In this document: positions 1 to 11,400 of the stretch, piece after piece
Numbering within the stretch: the first letter of the stretch is position 1
Layout: each line of letters begins with the position of its first letter
Source: Liolophura sinensis
Taxonomy: Eukaryota; Mollusca; Polyplacophora; Chitonida; Chitonidae
NCBI RefSeq assembly: GCF_032854445.1
Contig: NW_027018279.1
Coordinates: 1 to 47,584 of the forward strand
DNA length: 47,584 bases
Reading direction: 5' to 3'
The notes under the pieces: generated by a model
Databases searched by the model: none
Told to the model about the DNA's origin: nothing
Seen by the model: the letters and a program-made list of their open reading frames with translations, nothing else
Program-made: the position numbers and the translations under genes

Positions 1-61
1 TTGATCCTGGATCTACCGGTCCCGAAGCGGACGCTCTACCAACTGTGCTATCCGGGCCGGT
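1..61 (-). mobile_element. tRNA-derived SINE, 5' head only (cut by window edge)
   Basis: This is the 5' (tRNA-like) end of a minus-strand SINE whose remainder lies left of the window. The minus strand carries a perfect RNA polymerase III A box, TAGCACAGTTGG, at 39-50. The right copy of the 12-bp target-site duplication CTGTGCAACTGA is at 62-73. The stretch matches the head of the other eleven SINE copies and the equivalent stretch at 42130-42190. Confidence 0.9.
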
Positions 62-956
62 CTGTGCAACTGACGATCAGATAACATTTATCTGTAAAGA
101 CATGTATGTCTCTGCGCCATTTACTGTACCTATGTCTTTCACTTCAGGCAAACCTTAGTCCTCCCATACATAACCCCACCTGACAAGGCTCCTACTCAGG
201 CTATTTTATTTCCTAGTGAAAGGAAGGCTTTAAGCAAACATGTCTGTACATATAATCTTAGTGGAGCGAGTTTTCAGTAATACACAATTAACATATAACA
301 GACCTATCAAAACCCTCACAGAATCCAAACGAAGTCCACCGTAAGCACTCTGGAAAAAACATATTAGGAGCTCAAGTACGTCTATATCGCATTTGTTATT
401 TCATTTCTAACATGATGAGATCACAGAGCTGTTACATTTATCTGTCAAAACCGTTAGTTTAATAAGTTACATATTTGTCCTGAAAGAAAGAGACAAAGTT
501 ATTGATCTCATTAACGTACGTGTACCTGCCGACGAGCATCAGTTACCATTGTCAGCAAGACTAGTCCCGATATAGAAGAACCGTAGAGAAAACCATAAAA
601 GAATTGGGGTCGAATTATCTGATCTTATTGCAGTCAGATTAATTTCACAGATATCGTATTCTACACATTTGGCCCATTGCCAGAACTCTGTAAATAGGGG
701 TGCGAAACAATGCATGTATTTTTCATTGAGGAATGAAGAAAATGGTTTTAAAAAAGGACAAACATAAGTTCTCTTAAATATGCATACCTGTAGTTTCCGT
801 TTTGAAAGGCTAAACAGTCTAACACAGGGCCATTTGATTTAAGAACATGCCTATTAAAATATTACATGTAATTAACATAAATACGATATGATGGCGTTTA
901 GTTAAACTAAGGTGAATATACCAGAGTTTGGAAGCGATTTATTCTAAAAATAATTC
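62..956. repeat. Macrosatellite spacer, unit 1 (895 bp)
   Basis: Non-coding segment between SINE and minisatellite, present once per unit. It contains no long ORF. Visible structure: the right SINE target-site duplication (62-73), a 12-bp perfect palindrome ATTACATGTAAT (861-872), an A6 run near 753 and a short dyad TTAGTT-A-AACTAA just before the array. Diagnostic bases at unit offsets 282/395/597/838/857 read A/G/A/T/A: class X sites except offset 395, which has the G found in class Y units. It appears identical to 42191-43085. Function unknown. Confidence 0.88.
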
Positions 957-3104
957 TTACAATGTTCATCTGGTAACTGAACATGCTATTATAATGATTA
1001 CAATGTTCACTTTGTAACTGAACATGCTAATACAATGTTTACAATGTTCATCTTGTAACTGAACATGCTATTATGTCGATTACAATCTTCATCTTGCAAC
1101 TGAGCATGATATTATAATGATTACAATGTTCATCTTGTAATTGAACGTGCTAATATAATGAATACAATGTTCATTTTGTAACTGATGATGTTATTATAAT
1201 GATTACAATATTCATCTTGTAACTGAATATGCTTTATGTAATGATTACAATGTCCATTTTGCAACTGAGCATGCTTTTATACTTACAATGTCCACCTTGT
1301 AACTGAACATGCTATTATAAAGATTACAATGTTCACCTTGTAACTGAACATGCTTTTATAATGATTACAATGTTCATCTTGTAATTGAACGTGCTAATAT
1401 AATGAATACAATGTTTACTTTGTAACTGATGATGTTATTATAATGATTACAATATTCATCTTGTAAGTGAATATGCTAATGTAATGATTACAATGATTAT
1501 CTTGCAACTGAGCATGCTTGTATACTGATTACAATGTTCACTTTGCAACTGATGATGTTTTTATAAAGATTACAATGTTCATCTTGTAACTGAACATGCT
1601 ATTATGTCGATTACAATCTTCATCTTGCAACTGAGCATGTTTTTAAAATGATTACTATGTTCACCTTGTAAATGAACATGCTTTTATAATGATTACAATG
1701 TTTATCTTGTAAGTCAACGAGCTAATATAATGAATACAATGCTTATGTTGTAACTGATGATGTTATTATAATGATTACAATATTCATCTTGTAAGTGAAT
1801 ATGCTAATGTAATGATTACAATGTCCATTTTGCAACTGAGCATGCTTGTATACTGATTACAATGTTCACCTTGAAACTGTTTACTTTTTATAATGATTAC
1901 AATGTTCATCTTGTAACTGAACATGCAATTATAAGGATTACAATGTTCACTTTGTAACTGAAGATGCTATTACAATGATTACATTGTTCACCTTGTAACT
2001 GAGCACATTATTATAATGATTACAATGTTCATCTTGTAAGTGAATATGCTATTGTAATGATTACAATGTCCATTTTGCAACTGAGCATGCTTGTATACTG
2101 ATTACAATTTTCACTTTGCAACTGATGATGTTTTTATAATGATTACAATGTTCACTTTGTAACTGAACATGCAATTATAAGGAATACAATGTTCACTTTG
2201 TAACTGAACATGCTTTTACAATGATTACATTGTTCACCTTGTAACTGAGCACATTATTATAATAATTACAATGTTCATCTTGTAAGTGAATATGCTAATG
2301 TAATGATTACAATATCCATTTTGCAACTGAGCATGCTTTTATACTGATTACAATGTTCACCTTGTAACTGATGATGTTTTTATAATGATTACAATGTTCA
2401 TCTTGTAACTACATATGCTATAATAATGATTACAATGTTCATCTTGTAATGAAATATGCTAATATAATGATTGCAATATTCATTTTGTAACTGAGCATGC
2501 TAATATATTGATTACAATGGTGATTTTGTAACCGTTGACGCTATTATAATGATTACAATGTTTACTTTGTAACTGAACATGCTATTACAATGATTACAAT
2601 GTTCATCTTGTAACTGAACATGCTATTATGTCGATTACAGTCTTCATCTTGTAACTGAAAATGATATTTTAATGATTACAATGTTCACTTCGTAACTGAT
2701 CATGCTATTTTAACTATTACATTGTTCATCTTGTAGCTGGGCATGTTTTTATAATGATTACAATGTTCATCTTGTAACTGAGCACGCTATTGTAATGATT
2801 ACAATGTTCACCTTGTAACTGAGCACATGATTATAATGATTACAATGTTCATCTTGTAACTGAATATGCTATTGTAATGATTACAATGTCCATTTTGCAA
2901 CTGAGCATGCTTGTATACTGATTACAATGTTCACCTTGCAACTGATGATGTTTTTATAATGATTACAATGTTCATCTTGTAACTGAACATGCAATTATAA
3001 GGATTACAATGTTCACTTTGTAACTTAACATGCTATTACAATGATTACAATGCTCATTTTGTAACTGAACATGCTATTATGTCGATTACAATCTTCATCT
3101 TGTA
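957..3104. repeat. 41-bp minisatellite array, unit 1 (about 52 monomers)
   Basis: Head-to-tail array of diverged 41-bp monomers, each starting TTACAATGTTCATCTTGTAA or a close variant. The first monomer carries the CATCTGGTAAC variant seen at the start of most arrays. A monomer with CTGAAAATGATATT near 2651 gives the nearest AAAA run (2658-2661) upstream of the next SINE. It lacks the CCTAGG marker monomer of class Y arrays. Occasional monomers deviate from 41 bp, for example the 38-bp form with TATACTTACAATG near 1275. It appears identical to 43086-45233. Confidence 0.97.
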
Positions 3105-3125
3105 TTTATGTCGCTGTGCAACTGA

Positions 3126-3487
3126 GTGAGTGAGTGCTTGGGGTTTAACGTCGTATCTAAACAATTTTTCAGTCATATGACGACGAAGGAATCATTAGGG
3201 TGCATGCACGTGTAATGTGCCTCCTTGTTGCAGGACGGATTTTCACCGCTCTTTTATTTAGTGCTGCATCACTGAGACGACTTACCGAAGGCAAGTAAGC
3301 CGCCCCGCCCGAGCCATTATGCTGAAACGGGTCAACCAGTCGTTGCACTATACCCTTCATGCTGAACGCCAAACGAGGAAGTTACAACTTCCTCTTTTAA
3401 AGTCTTAGGTGTGACTCGACCAAGGATTGATCCTGGATCTACCGGTCCCGAAGCGGACGCTCTACCAACTGTGCTATCCGGGCCGGT
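3126..3487 (-). mobile_element. tRNA-derived SINE, copy A (type 1, 362 bp)
   Basis: Full-length minus-strand SINE, a non-autonomous retroposon dependent on a partner LINE. The tRNA-like head at the right has an A box TAGCACAGTTGG (3465-3476) and a degenerate B box GGATCAATCC (3424-3433), spaced as in a tRNA. The tail at the left reads TACGACGTTAAACCCC then (ACTC)3. Perfect 12-bp target-site duplications CTGTGCAACTGA lie at 3114-3125 and 3488-3499. Inside are a 9-bp hairpin GAGGAAGTT-AC-AACTTCCTC and palindromes GTGCATGCAC and GTCATATGAC. A 67-codon minus-strand ORF here (3169-3372) is an incidental SINE reading frame. Type 1 marks: GCACGTGTAATG, AAGTTACAAC, three GTGA units. Family assignment (RUDI/V-SINE or MetaSINE-like) is from memory. 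Confidence 0.92.
3424..3476 (-). promoter_or_regulatory. Internal Pol III promoter of SINE copy A (representative)
   Basis: On the minus strand, TAGCACAGTTGG (3465-3476) fits the A-box consensus TRGCNNARYNGG at every position. GGATCAATCC (3424-3433) is a B box with one mismatch and one missing base against GGTTCRANNCC, about 43 nt downstream as in tRNA genes. An alternative B-box candidate, GGTCGAGTCAC, lies at 3411-3421 but is too far for canonical spacing. The same pair occurs in the other ten full copies at unit start +38 to +49 and -3 to +6. Whether the weak B box still binds TFIIIC cannot be told from sequence. Confidence 0.65.
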
Positions 3488-4382
3488 CTGTGCAACTGAC
3501 GATCAGATAACATTTATCTGTAAAGACATGTATGTCTCTGCGCCATTTACTGTACCTATGTCTTTCACTTCAGGCAAACCTTAGTCCTCCCATACATAAC
3601 CCCACCTGACAAGGCTCCTACTCAGGCTATTTTATTTCCTAGTGAAAGGAAGGCTTTAAGCAAACATGTCTGTACATATAATATTAGTGGAGCGAGTTTT
3701 CAGTAATCCACAATTAACATATAACAGACCTATCAAAACCCTCACAGAATCCAAACGAAGTCCACCGTAAGCACTCTGGAAAAAACATATTAGGAGCTCA
3801 AGTACGTCTATATCGCATTTGTTATTTCATTTCTAACATGATGAGATCACAGAGCTGTTACATTTATCTGTCAAAACCGTTAGTTTAATAAGTTACATAT
3901 TTGTCCTGAAAGAAAGAGACAAAGTTATTGATCTCATTAACGTACGTGTACCTGCCGACGAGCATCAGTTACCATTGTCAGCAAGACTAGTCCCGATATA
4001 GAAGAACCGCAGAGAAAACCATCAAAGAATTGGGGTCGAATTTTCTGATTTTATTGCAGTCAGATTAATTTCACAGATATCGTATTCTACACATTTGGCC
4101 CATTGCCAGTACGCTGCAAATAGGGGTGCGAAACAATGCATGTATTTTTCATTGAGGAATGAAGAAAATGGTTTTAAAAAAGGACAAACTTAAGTTCTCT
4201 TAAATATGCATACCTGTAGTTTCCGTTTTGAAAGGCTAAACAGTCTAACAAAGGGCCATTTGACTTAAGAACATGCCTATTACAATATTACATGTAATTA
4301 ACATAAATACGATATGATGGCGTTTAGTTAAACTAAGGTGAATATACCAGAGTTTGGAAGCGATTTATTCTAAAAATAATTC
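3488..4382. repeat. Macrosatellite spacer, unit 2 (895 bp, class Y)
   Basis: Same 895-bp non-coding segment as in the other units. Diagnostic offsets read C/G/C/C/C (class Y). It carries GAACCGCAGAG, shared only with units 8 and 12; the other units read GTAGAG at this site, unit 4 as GTACCGTAGAG. No coding potential recognised. It looks identical to 45617-46511. Confidence 0.88.
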
Positions 4383-7186
4383 TTACAATGTTCATCTGGT
4401 AACTGAACATGCTATTATAATGATTACATTGCTCATCTTGTAACTGAGCACGCTATTATACTGATTACAATGTTCATCTTGTAACTGGGCATACTAGTGT
4501 AATAATTAAAATATTAATTTTGTAACTGAGCATGCTATTATACTGATTACAATGTTCATCTTGTAACTGAACATGCTATTATAATGATTACAATGTTCAT
4601 GTTGTAACTGAGCATGCTATTATACGAATTACAATTTTCATCTTGTAATTGAGCATGCTATTATAATGATTACATTGCTCATCTTGTATTTGAGCATGCT
4701 ATTTTAACTATTACAATGTTCATCTTGTAACTGGGCATGTTTTTATAATGATTACAATGTTCACCTTGTAACTGAGCACGCTATTGTAATGATTTCAATG
4801 TTCTCCTTGTAACTGAGCACATTATTATAATGATTGCAATGTTCATCTTGTAACTGAATATGCTATTGCAATGATTACAATGTCCATTTTGCAACTGAGC
4901 ATGCTTGTATACTGATTACAATGTTCACCTAGGAACTGATGATGTTTTTATAATGATTACAACGTTCATCTTGTAACTGAACATGCAATTATAAGGATTA
5001 CAATGTTCACTTTGTAACTGAACATGCTATTACAATGATTACAATGTTCATCTTGTAACTGAACATGCTATTATGTCGATTACAATCTTTATCCTGCAAC
5101 TGAGCATGATATTATAATGATTACAATGTTCATCTTGTAATTGAACGTGCTAATATATTGAATACAATGTTCATTTTGTAACTGATGATGTTATTATAAT
5201 GATTACAATATTCATCTTGTAACTAAATATGCTTATGTAATGATTACAATGTCCATTTTGCAACTGAGCATGCTTTTATACTTACAATGTCCACCTTGTA
5301 ACTGAACATGCCATTATAATGATTAGAATGTTCATCTTGTAACTGAGCATGATTTTATAAAGATTACAATGTTCACCTTGTAACTGAACATGCTTTTATA
5401 ATGATTACAATGTTCATCTTGTAATTGAACGTGCTAATATAATGAATACAATGTTTACTTTGTAACTGATGATGTTATTATAATGATTACAATATTCATC
5501 TTGTAAGTGAATATGCTAATGTAATGATTACAATGTTTATCTTGCAACTGAGCATGCTTGTATACTGATTACAATGTTCACCTTGCAACTGATGATGTTT
5601 TTATAATGATTACAATGTTCATCTTATAACTGAACATGCTATTATGTCGATTACAATCTTCATCTTGCAACTGAGCATGTTTTTAAAATGATTACTATGT
5701 TCACCTTGTAGCTGAACATGCTTTTATAATGATTACAATGTTTATCTTGTAAGTCAACGAGCTAATATAATGAATACAATGTTTACATTGTAACTGATGA
5801 TGTTATTATAATAATTACAATATTCATCTTGTAAGTGAATATGCTAATGTAATGATTACAATGTCCATTTTGCAACTGAGCATGCTTGTATACTGATTAC
5901 AATGTTCACCTTGTAACTGTTTATGTTTTTATAATGATTACAATGTTCATCTTGTAACTGAACATGCAATTATAAGGATTACAATGTTCACTTTGTAACT
6001 GAACATGCTATTACAAGGATTACATGGTTCACCTTGTAACTGAGCGCATTATTATAATGATTACAATGTTCATCTTGTAACTGAATATGCTATTGTAATG
6101 ATTACAATGTCCATTTTGCAACTGAGCATGCTTGTATACTGATTACAATGTTCACCTTGCAACTGATGATGTTTTTATAATGATTACAATGTTCACTTTG
6201 TAACTGAACATGCAATTATAAGGATTACAATGTTCACTTTGTAACTGAACATGCTATTACAATGATTACATTGTTCACCTTGTAACTGAGCACATTATTA
6301 TAATGATTACAATGTTCATCTTGTAAGTGAATATGCTAATGTAATGATTACAATATCCATTTTGCAACTGAGCATGCTTTTATACTGATTACAATGTTCA
6401 CCTTGTAACTGATGATGTTTTTATAATGATTAAAATGTTCATCTTGTAACTACATATGTTATAATAGTGATTACAATGTTCATCTTGTAACTACATATGC
6501 TAATATAATAATTGCAATATTCATTTTGTAACTGAGCATGCTATTATATTGATTACAATGGTGATTTTGTAACCGTTGACGCTATTATAATGATTACAAT
6601 GTTTACTTTGAAACTGAACATGCTATTACAATGATTACAATGTTCATCTTGTAACTGAACATGCTATTATGTCGATTACAATCTTCATCTTGTAACTGAA
6701 AATGATATTATAATGATTACAATGTTTATCTTGCAACTGAGCATGCTATTATAATGATTATAATGTTCACTTCGTAACTGATCATGCTATTTTAACTATT
6801 ACAATGTTCATCTTGTAACTGGGCATGTTTTTATAATGATTACAATGTTCATCTTGTAACTGAGCACGCTATTGTAATGATTACAATGTTCACCTTGTAA
6901 CTGAGCACATGATTATAATGATTACAATGTTCATCTTGTAACTGAATATGCTATTGTAATGATTACAATGTCCATTTTGCAACTGAGCATGCTTGTATAC
7001 TGATTACAATGTTCACCTTGCAGCTGATGATGTTTTTATAATGATTACAATGTTCATCTTGTAACTGAACATGCAATTATAAGGATTACAATGTTCACTT
7101 TGTAACTTAACATGCTATTACAATGATTACAATGTTCATTTTGTAACTGAACATGCTATTATGTCGATTACAATCTTCATCTTGTA
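4383..7186. repeat. 41-bp minisatellite array, unit 2 (about 68 monomers)
   Basis: Class Y array. A canonical monomer is 4547-4587. The CCTAGG marker monomer is at 4928-4933, 1501 bp after the unit start as in units 4, 8 and 12. A six-monomer (246-bp) higher-order repeat is visible: the GTCCATTTTGCAAC-type monomer recurs at 5863, 6109 and 6355, exactly 246 bp apart. Monomer 5487-5527 carries paired changes in its inverted repeat (TATTCA / TGAATA). Confidence 0.97.
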
Positions 7187-7207
7187 TGTATGTCGCTGTG
7201 CAACTGA

Positions 7208-7573
7208 GTGAGTGAGTGAGTGCTTGGCGTTTAACGTCGTACTCAACAATTTTTCAGTCATATGACGACGAAGGAATCATTAGGGTGCATGCACGTTTAA
7301 TGTGCCTCCTTGTTGCAGGACGGATTTTCACCGCTCTTTTATTTAGTGCTGCATAACTGAGACGACTTACCGAAGGCAAGTAAGCCGCCCCGCCCGAGCC
7401 ATTATACTGAAACGGGTCAACCAGTCGTTGCACTATCCCCCTTCATGCTGAACGCCAAACGAGGAAGTCACAACTTCCTCTTTTAAAGTCTTAGGTGTGA
7501 CTCGACCAAGGATTGATCCTGGATCTACCGGTCCCGAAGCGGACGCTCTACCAACTGTGCTATCCGGGCCGGT
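7208..7573 (-). mobile_element. tRNA-derived SINE, copy B (type 2, 366 bp)
   Basis: Full-length minus-strand SINE. A box 7551-7562, degenerate B box 7510-7519, target-site duplications CTGTGCAACTGA at 7196-7207 and 7574-7585. Type 2 marks: four GTGA tail units instead of three, GCACGTTTAATG, ATTATACTG, AAGTCACAAC (breaking one base of the internal hairpin) and a C-run ATCCCCCTT that interrupts the incidental ORF. Private change: TTGGCGTTTAAC instead of TTGGGGTTTAAC near the tail. Confidence 0.92.
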
Positions 7574-8468
7574 CTGTGCAACTGACGATCAGATAACATT
7601 TATCTGTAAAGACATGTATGTCTCTGCGCCATTTACTGTACCTATGTCTTTCACTTCAGGCAAACCTTAGTCCTCCCATACATAACCCCACCTGACAAGG
7701 CTCCTACTCAGGCTATTTTATTTCCTAGTGAAAGGAAGGCTTTAAGCATACATGTTTGTATATATAATGTTAGTGGAGCGAGTTTTCAGTAATCCACAAT
7801 TAACATATAACAGACCTATCAAAACCCTCACAGAATCCAAACGAAGTCCACCGTAAGCACTCTGGAAAAAACATATTAGGAGCTCAAGTACGTCTATATC
7901 GCATTTTTTATTTCATTTCTAACATGATGAGATCACAGAGCTGTTACATTTATCTGTCAAAACCGTTAGTTTAATAAGTTACATATTTGTCCTGAAAGAA
8001 AGAGACAAAGTTATTGATCTCATTAACGTACGTGTACCTGCCGACGAGCATCAGTTACCATTGTCAGCAAGACTAGTCCCGATATAGAAGAACCGTAGAG
8101 AAAACCATCAAAGAATTGGGGTCGAATTTTCTGATCTTATTGCAGTCAGATTAATTTCACAGATATCGTATTCTACACATTTGGCCCATTGCCAGTACGC
8201 TGCAAATAGGGGTGCGAAACAATGCATGTATTTTTCATTGAGGAATGAAGAAAATGGTTTTAAAAAAGGACAAACTTAAGTTCTCTTAAATATGCATACC
8301 TGTAGTTTCCGTTTTGAAAGGCTAAACAGTCTAACAAAGGGCCACTTGACTTAAGAACATGCCTATTACAATATTACATGTAATTAACATAAATACGATA
8401 TGATGGCGTTTAGTTAAACTAAGGTGAATATACCAGAGTTTGGAAGCGATTTATTCTAAAAATAATTC
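7574..8468. repeat. Macrosatellite spacer, unit 3 (895 bp, mosaic)
   Basis: The head resembles class X (CATACATGTTTGTATATATAA near 7747, as in units 5, 7, 9). Offsets 282/395/597/838/857 read C/T/C/C/C, so only site 395 and the head are of the type-2-linked form and the rest is class Y. This looks like a recombinant or gene-converted copy. It has a private GGGCCACTTG. No gene seen. Confidence 0.88.
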
Positions 8469-11400
8469 TTACAATGTTCATCTGGTAACTGAACATGCTA
8501 TTATAATGATTACATTGCTCATCTTGTAACTGAGCACGCTATTATACTGATTACAATGTTCATCTTGTAACTGAACATGCTATTATAATGATTACAATGT
8601 TCATGTTGTAACTGAGCATGCTATTATACGAATTACAATTTTCATCTTGTAATTGAGCATGCTATTATAATGATTACATTGCTCATCTTGTATTTGAGCA
8701 TGCTATTTTAACTATTACAATGTTCATCTTGTAACTGGGCATGTTTTTAATGATTACAATGTTCACCTTGTAACTGAGCACGCTATTGTAATGATTTCAA
8801 TGTTCTCCTTGTAACTGAGCACATTATTATAATGATTGCAATGTTCATCTTGTAACTGAATATGCTATTGCAATGATTACAATGTCCATTTTGCAACTGA
8901 GCATGCTTGTATACTGATTACAATGTTCACCTAGGAACTGATGATGATTTTATAATGATTACAACGTTCATCTTGTAACTGAACATGCAATTATAAGGAT
9001 TACAATGTTCACTTTGTAACTGAACATGCTATTACAATGATTACAATGTTCATCTTGTAACTGAACGTGCTATTATGTCGATTACAATCTTAATCTTGCA
9101 ACTGAGCATGATATTATAATGATTACAATGTTCATCTTGTAATTGAACGTGCTAATATAATGAATACAATGTTCATTTTGTAACTGATGATGTTTATATA
9201 ATGATTACAATATTCATCTTGTAACTAAATATGCTTATGTATTGATTACAGTGTCCATTTTGCAACTGAGCATGCTTTTATACTTACAATGTCCACCTTG
9301 TAACTGAGCATGTTTTTATAAAGATTACAATGTTCACCTTGTAACTGAACATGCTTTTATAATGATTACAATATTCATCTTGTAAGTGAATATGCTAATG
9401 TAATGATTACAATGTCAATTTTGCAACTGAGCATGCTTGTATACTGATTACAATGTTCACCTTGTAACTGTTTATGTTTTTATAATGATTACAATGTTCA
9501 TCTTATAACTGAACATGCAATTATAAGGATTACAATGTTCACTTTGTAACTGAACATGCTATTACAATGATTACATTGTTCACCTTGTAACTGAGCGCAT
9601 TATTATAATGATTACAATGTTCATCTTGTAACTGAATATCCTATTGTAATGATTACAATGTCCATTTTGCAACTGAGGATGCTTGTACACTGATTACAAT
9701 GTTCACCTTGCAACTGATGATGTTTTTATAATGATTACAATGTTCACTTTGTAACTGAACATGCAATTATAAGGATTACAATGTTCACTTTGTAACTGAA
9801 CATGCTATTACAATGATTACATTGTTCACCTTGTAACTGAGCACATTATTATAATGATTACAATGTTCATCTTGTAAGTGAATATGCTAATGTAATGATT
9901 ACAATATCCATTTTGCAACTGAGCATGCTTTTATACTGATTACAATGTTCACCTTGTAACTGATGATGTTTTTATAATGATTAAAATGTTCATCTTTTAA
10001 CTACATATGCTATAATAATGATTACAATGTTCATCTTGTAACTACATATGGTAATATAATAATTGCAATATTCATTTTGTAACTGAGCATGCTATTATAT
10101 TGATTACAATGGTGATTTTGTAACCGTTGACGCTATTATAATGATTACAATGTTTTCTTTGTAACTGAACATGCTATTACAATGATTACAATGTTCATCT
10201 TGTAACTGAACATGCTATTATGTCGATTACAATCTTCATCTTGTAACTGAAAATGATATTATAATGATTACAATGTTTATCTTGCAACTGAGCATGCTAT
10301 TATAATGATTACATTGCTCATCTTGTATTTGAGCATGCTATTTTAACTATTACAATGTTCATCTTGTAACTGGGCATGTTTTTATAATGATTACAATGTT
10401 CACCTTGTAACTGAGCACGCTATTGTAATGATTTCAATGTTCTCCTTGTAACTGAGCACATTATTATAATGATTGCAATGTTCATCTTGTAACTGAATAT
10501 GCTATTGCAATGATTACAATGTCCATTTTGCAACTGAGCATGCTTGTATACTGATTACAATGTTCACCTAGGAACTGATGATGTTTTTATAATGATAACA
10601 ACGTTCATCTTGTAACTGAACATGCAATTATAAGGATTACAATGTTCACTTTGAAACTGAACATGCTATTACAATGATTACAATGTTCATCTTGTAACTG
10701 AACGTGCTATTATGTCGATTACAATCTTTATCTTGCAACTGAGCATGATATTATAATGATTACAATGTTCATCTTGTAATTGAACGTGCTAATATATTGA
10801 ATACAATGTTCATTTTGTAACTGATGATGTTATTATAATGATTACAATATTCATCTTGTAAGTGAATATGGTAATGTAATGATTACAATGTTTATCTTGC
10901 AACTGAGCATGCTTGTATACTGATTACAATGTTCACCTTGCAACTGATGATGTTTTTATAATGATTACAATGTTCATCTTATAACTGAACATGCAATTAT
11001 AAGGATTACAATGTTCACTTTGTAACTGAACATGCTATTACAATGATTACATGGTTCACCTTGTAACTGAGCGCATTATTATAATGATTACAATGTTCAT
11101 CTTGTAACTGAATATGCTATTGTAATGATTACAATGTCCATTTTGCAACTGAGCATGCTTGTATACTGATTACAATGTTCACCTTGCAACTGATGATGTT
11201 TTTATAATGATTACAATGTTCACTTTGTAACTGAACATGCAATTATAAGGATTACAATGTTGACTTTGTAACTGAACATGCTATTACAATGATTACATTG
11301 TTCACCTTGTAACTGAGCACATTATTATAATGATTACAATGTTCATCTTGTAAGTGAATAAGGTAATGTAATGATTACAATATCCATTTTGCAACTGAGC

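Larger units (their letters stand above)
1..5455 (+). repeat. Long direct repeat, left copy (42,129-bp period)
   Basis: Covers unit 1 and the first 2029 bp of unit 2. It recurs at 42130-47584 with no difference found in the stretches read side by side, including many private bases, while other units differ from one another at numerous sites. Confidence 0.93.

Noticed and set aside
957-3104. CRISPR-like regular repeats.
   Set aside because: Monomers are head to tail with no unique spacers, diverge internally and sit in eukaryotic repeat DNA with no cas genes.
3126-3140. Telomeric-type repeat in the GTGAGTGAGTG tract.
   Set aside because: It is only three or four GTGA units, the usual short tandem tail of this SINE, with no TTAGGG-like motif.
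3169-3372. Repeated 65-67 codon minus-strand ORF (also at 13142, 21386, 26641, 33503, 41872, 45298).
   Set aside because: It lies entirely within the SINE. Copies B, D, F and H lose it through small changes, and its conservation follows from unit homogenisation. No domain is recognisable.
3424-3487. Possible tRNA gene.
   Set aside because: The A box is good, but the B box is degenerate, no acceptor stem closes and the sequence runs on into a SINE body. It is a tRNA-derived head, not a tRNA.
3126-3487. CENP-B box or other centromere protein site in the SINE or spacer.
   Set aside because: CTTCG-containing stretches such as GCTTCGGGACCGG do not match the CENP-B box consensus. No basis for calling the locus centromeric.
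4547-4587. H-type pseudoknot formed by the two interleaved stems of one monomer.
   Set aside because: No base separates the 5' arms, leaving no loop to cross the second stem, so both full stems cannot easily form at once. Alternative hairpins are more plausible.
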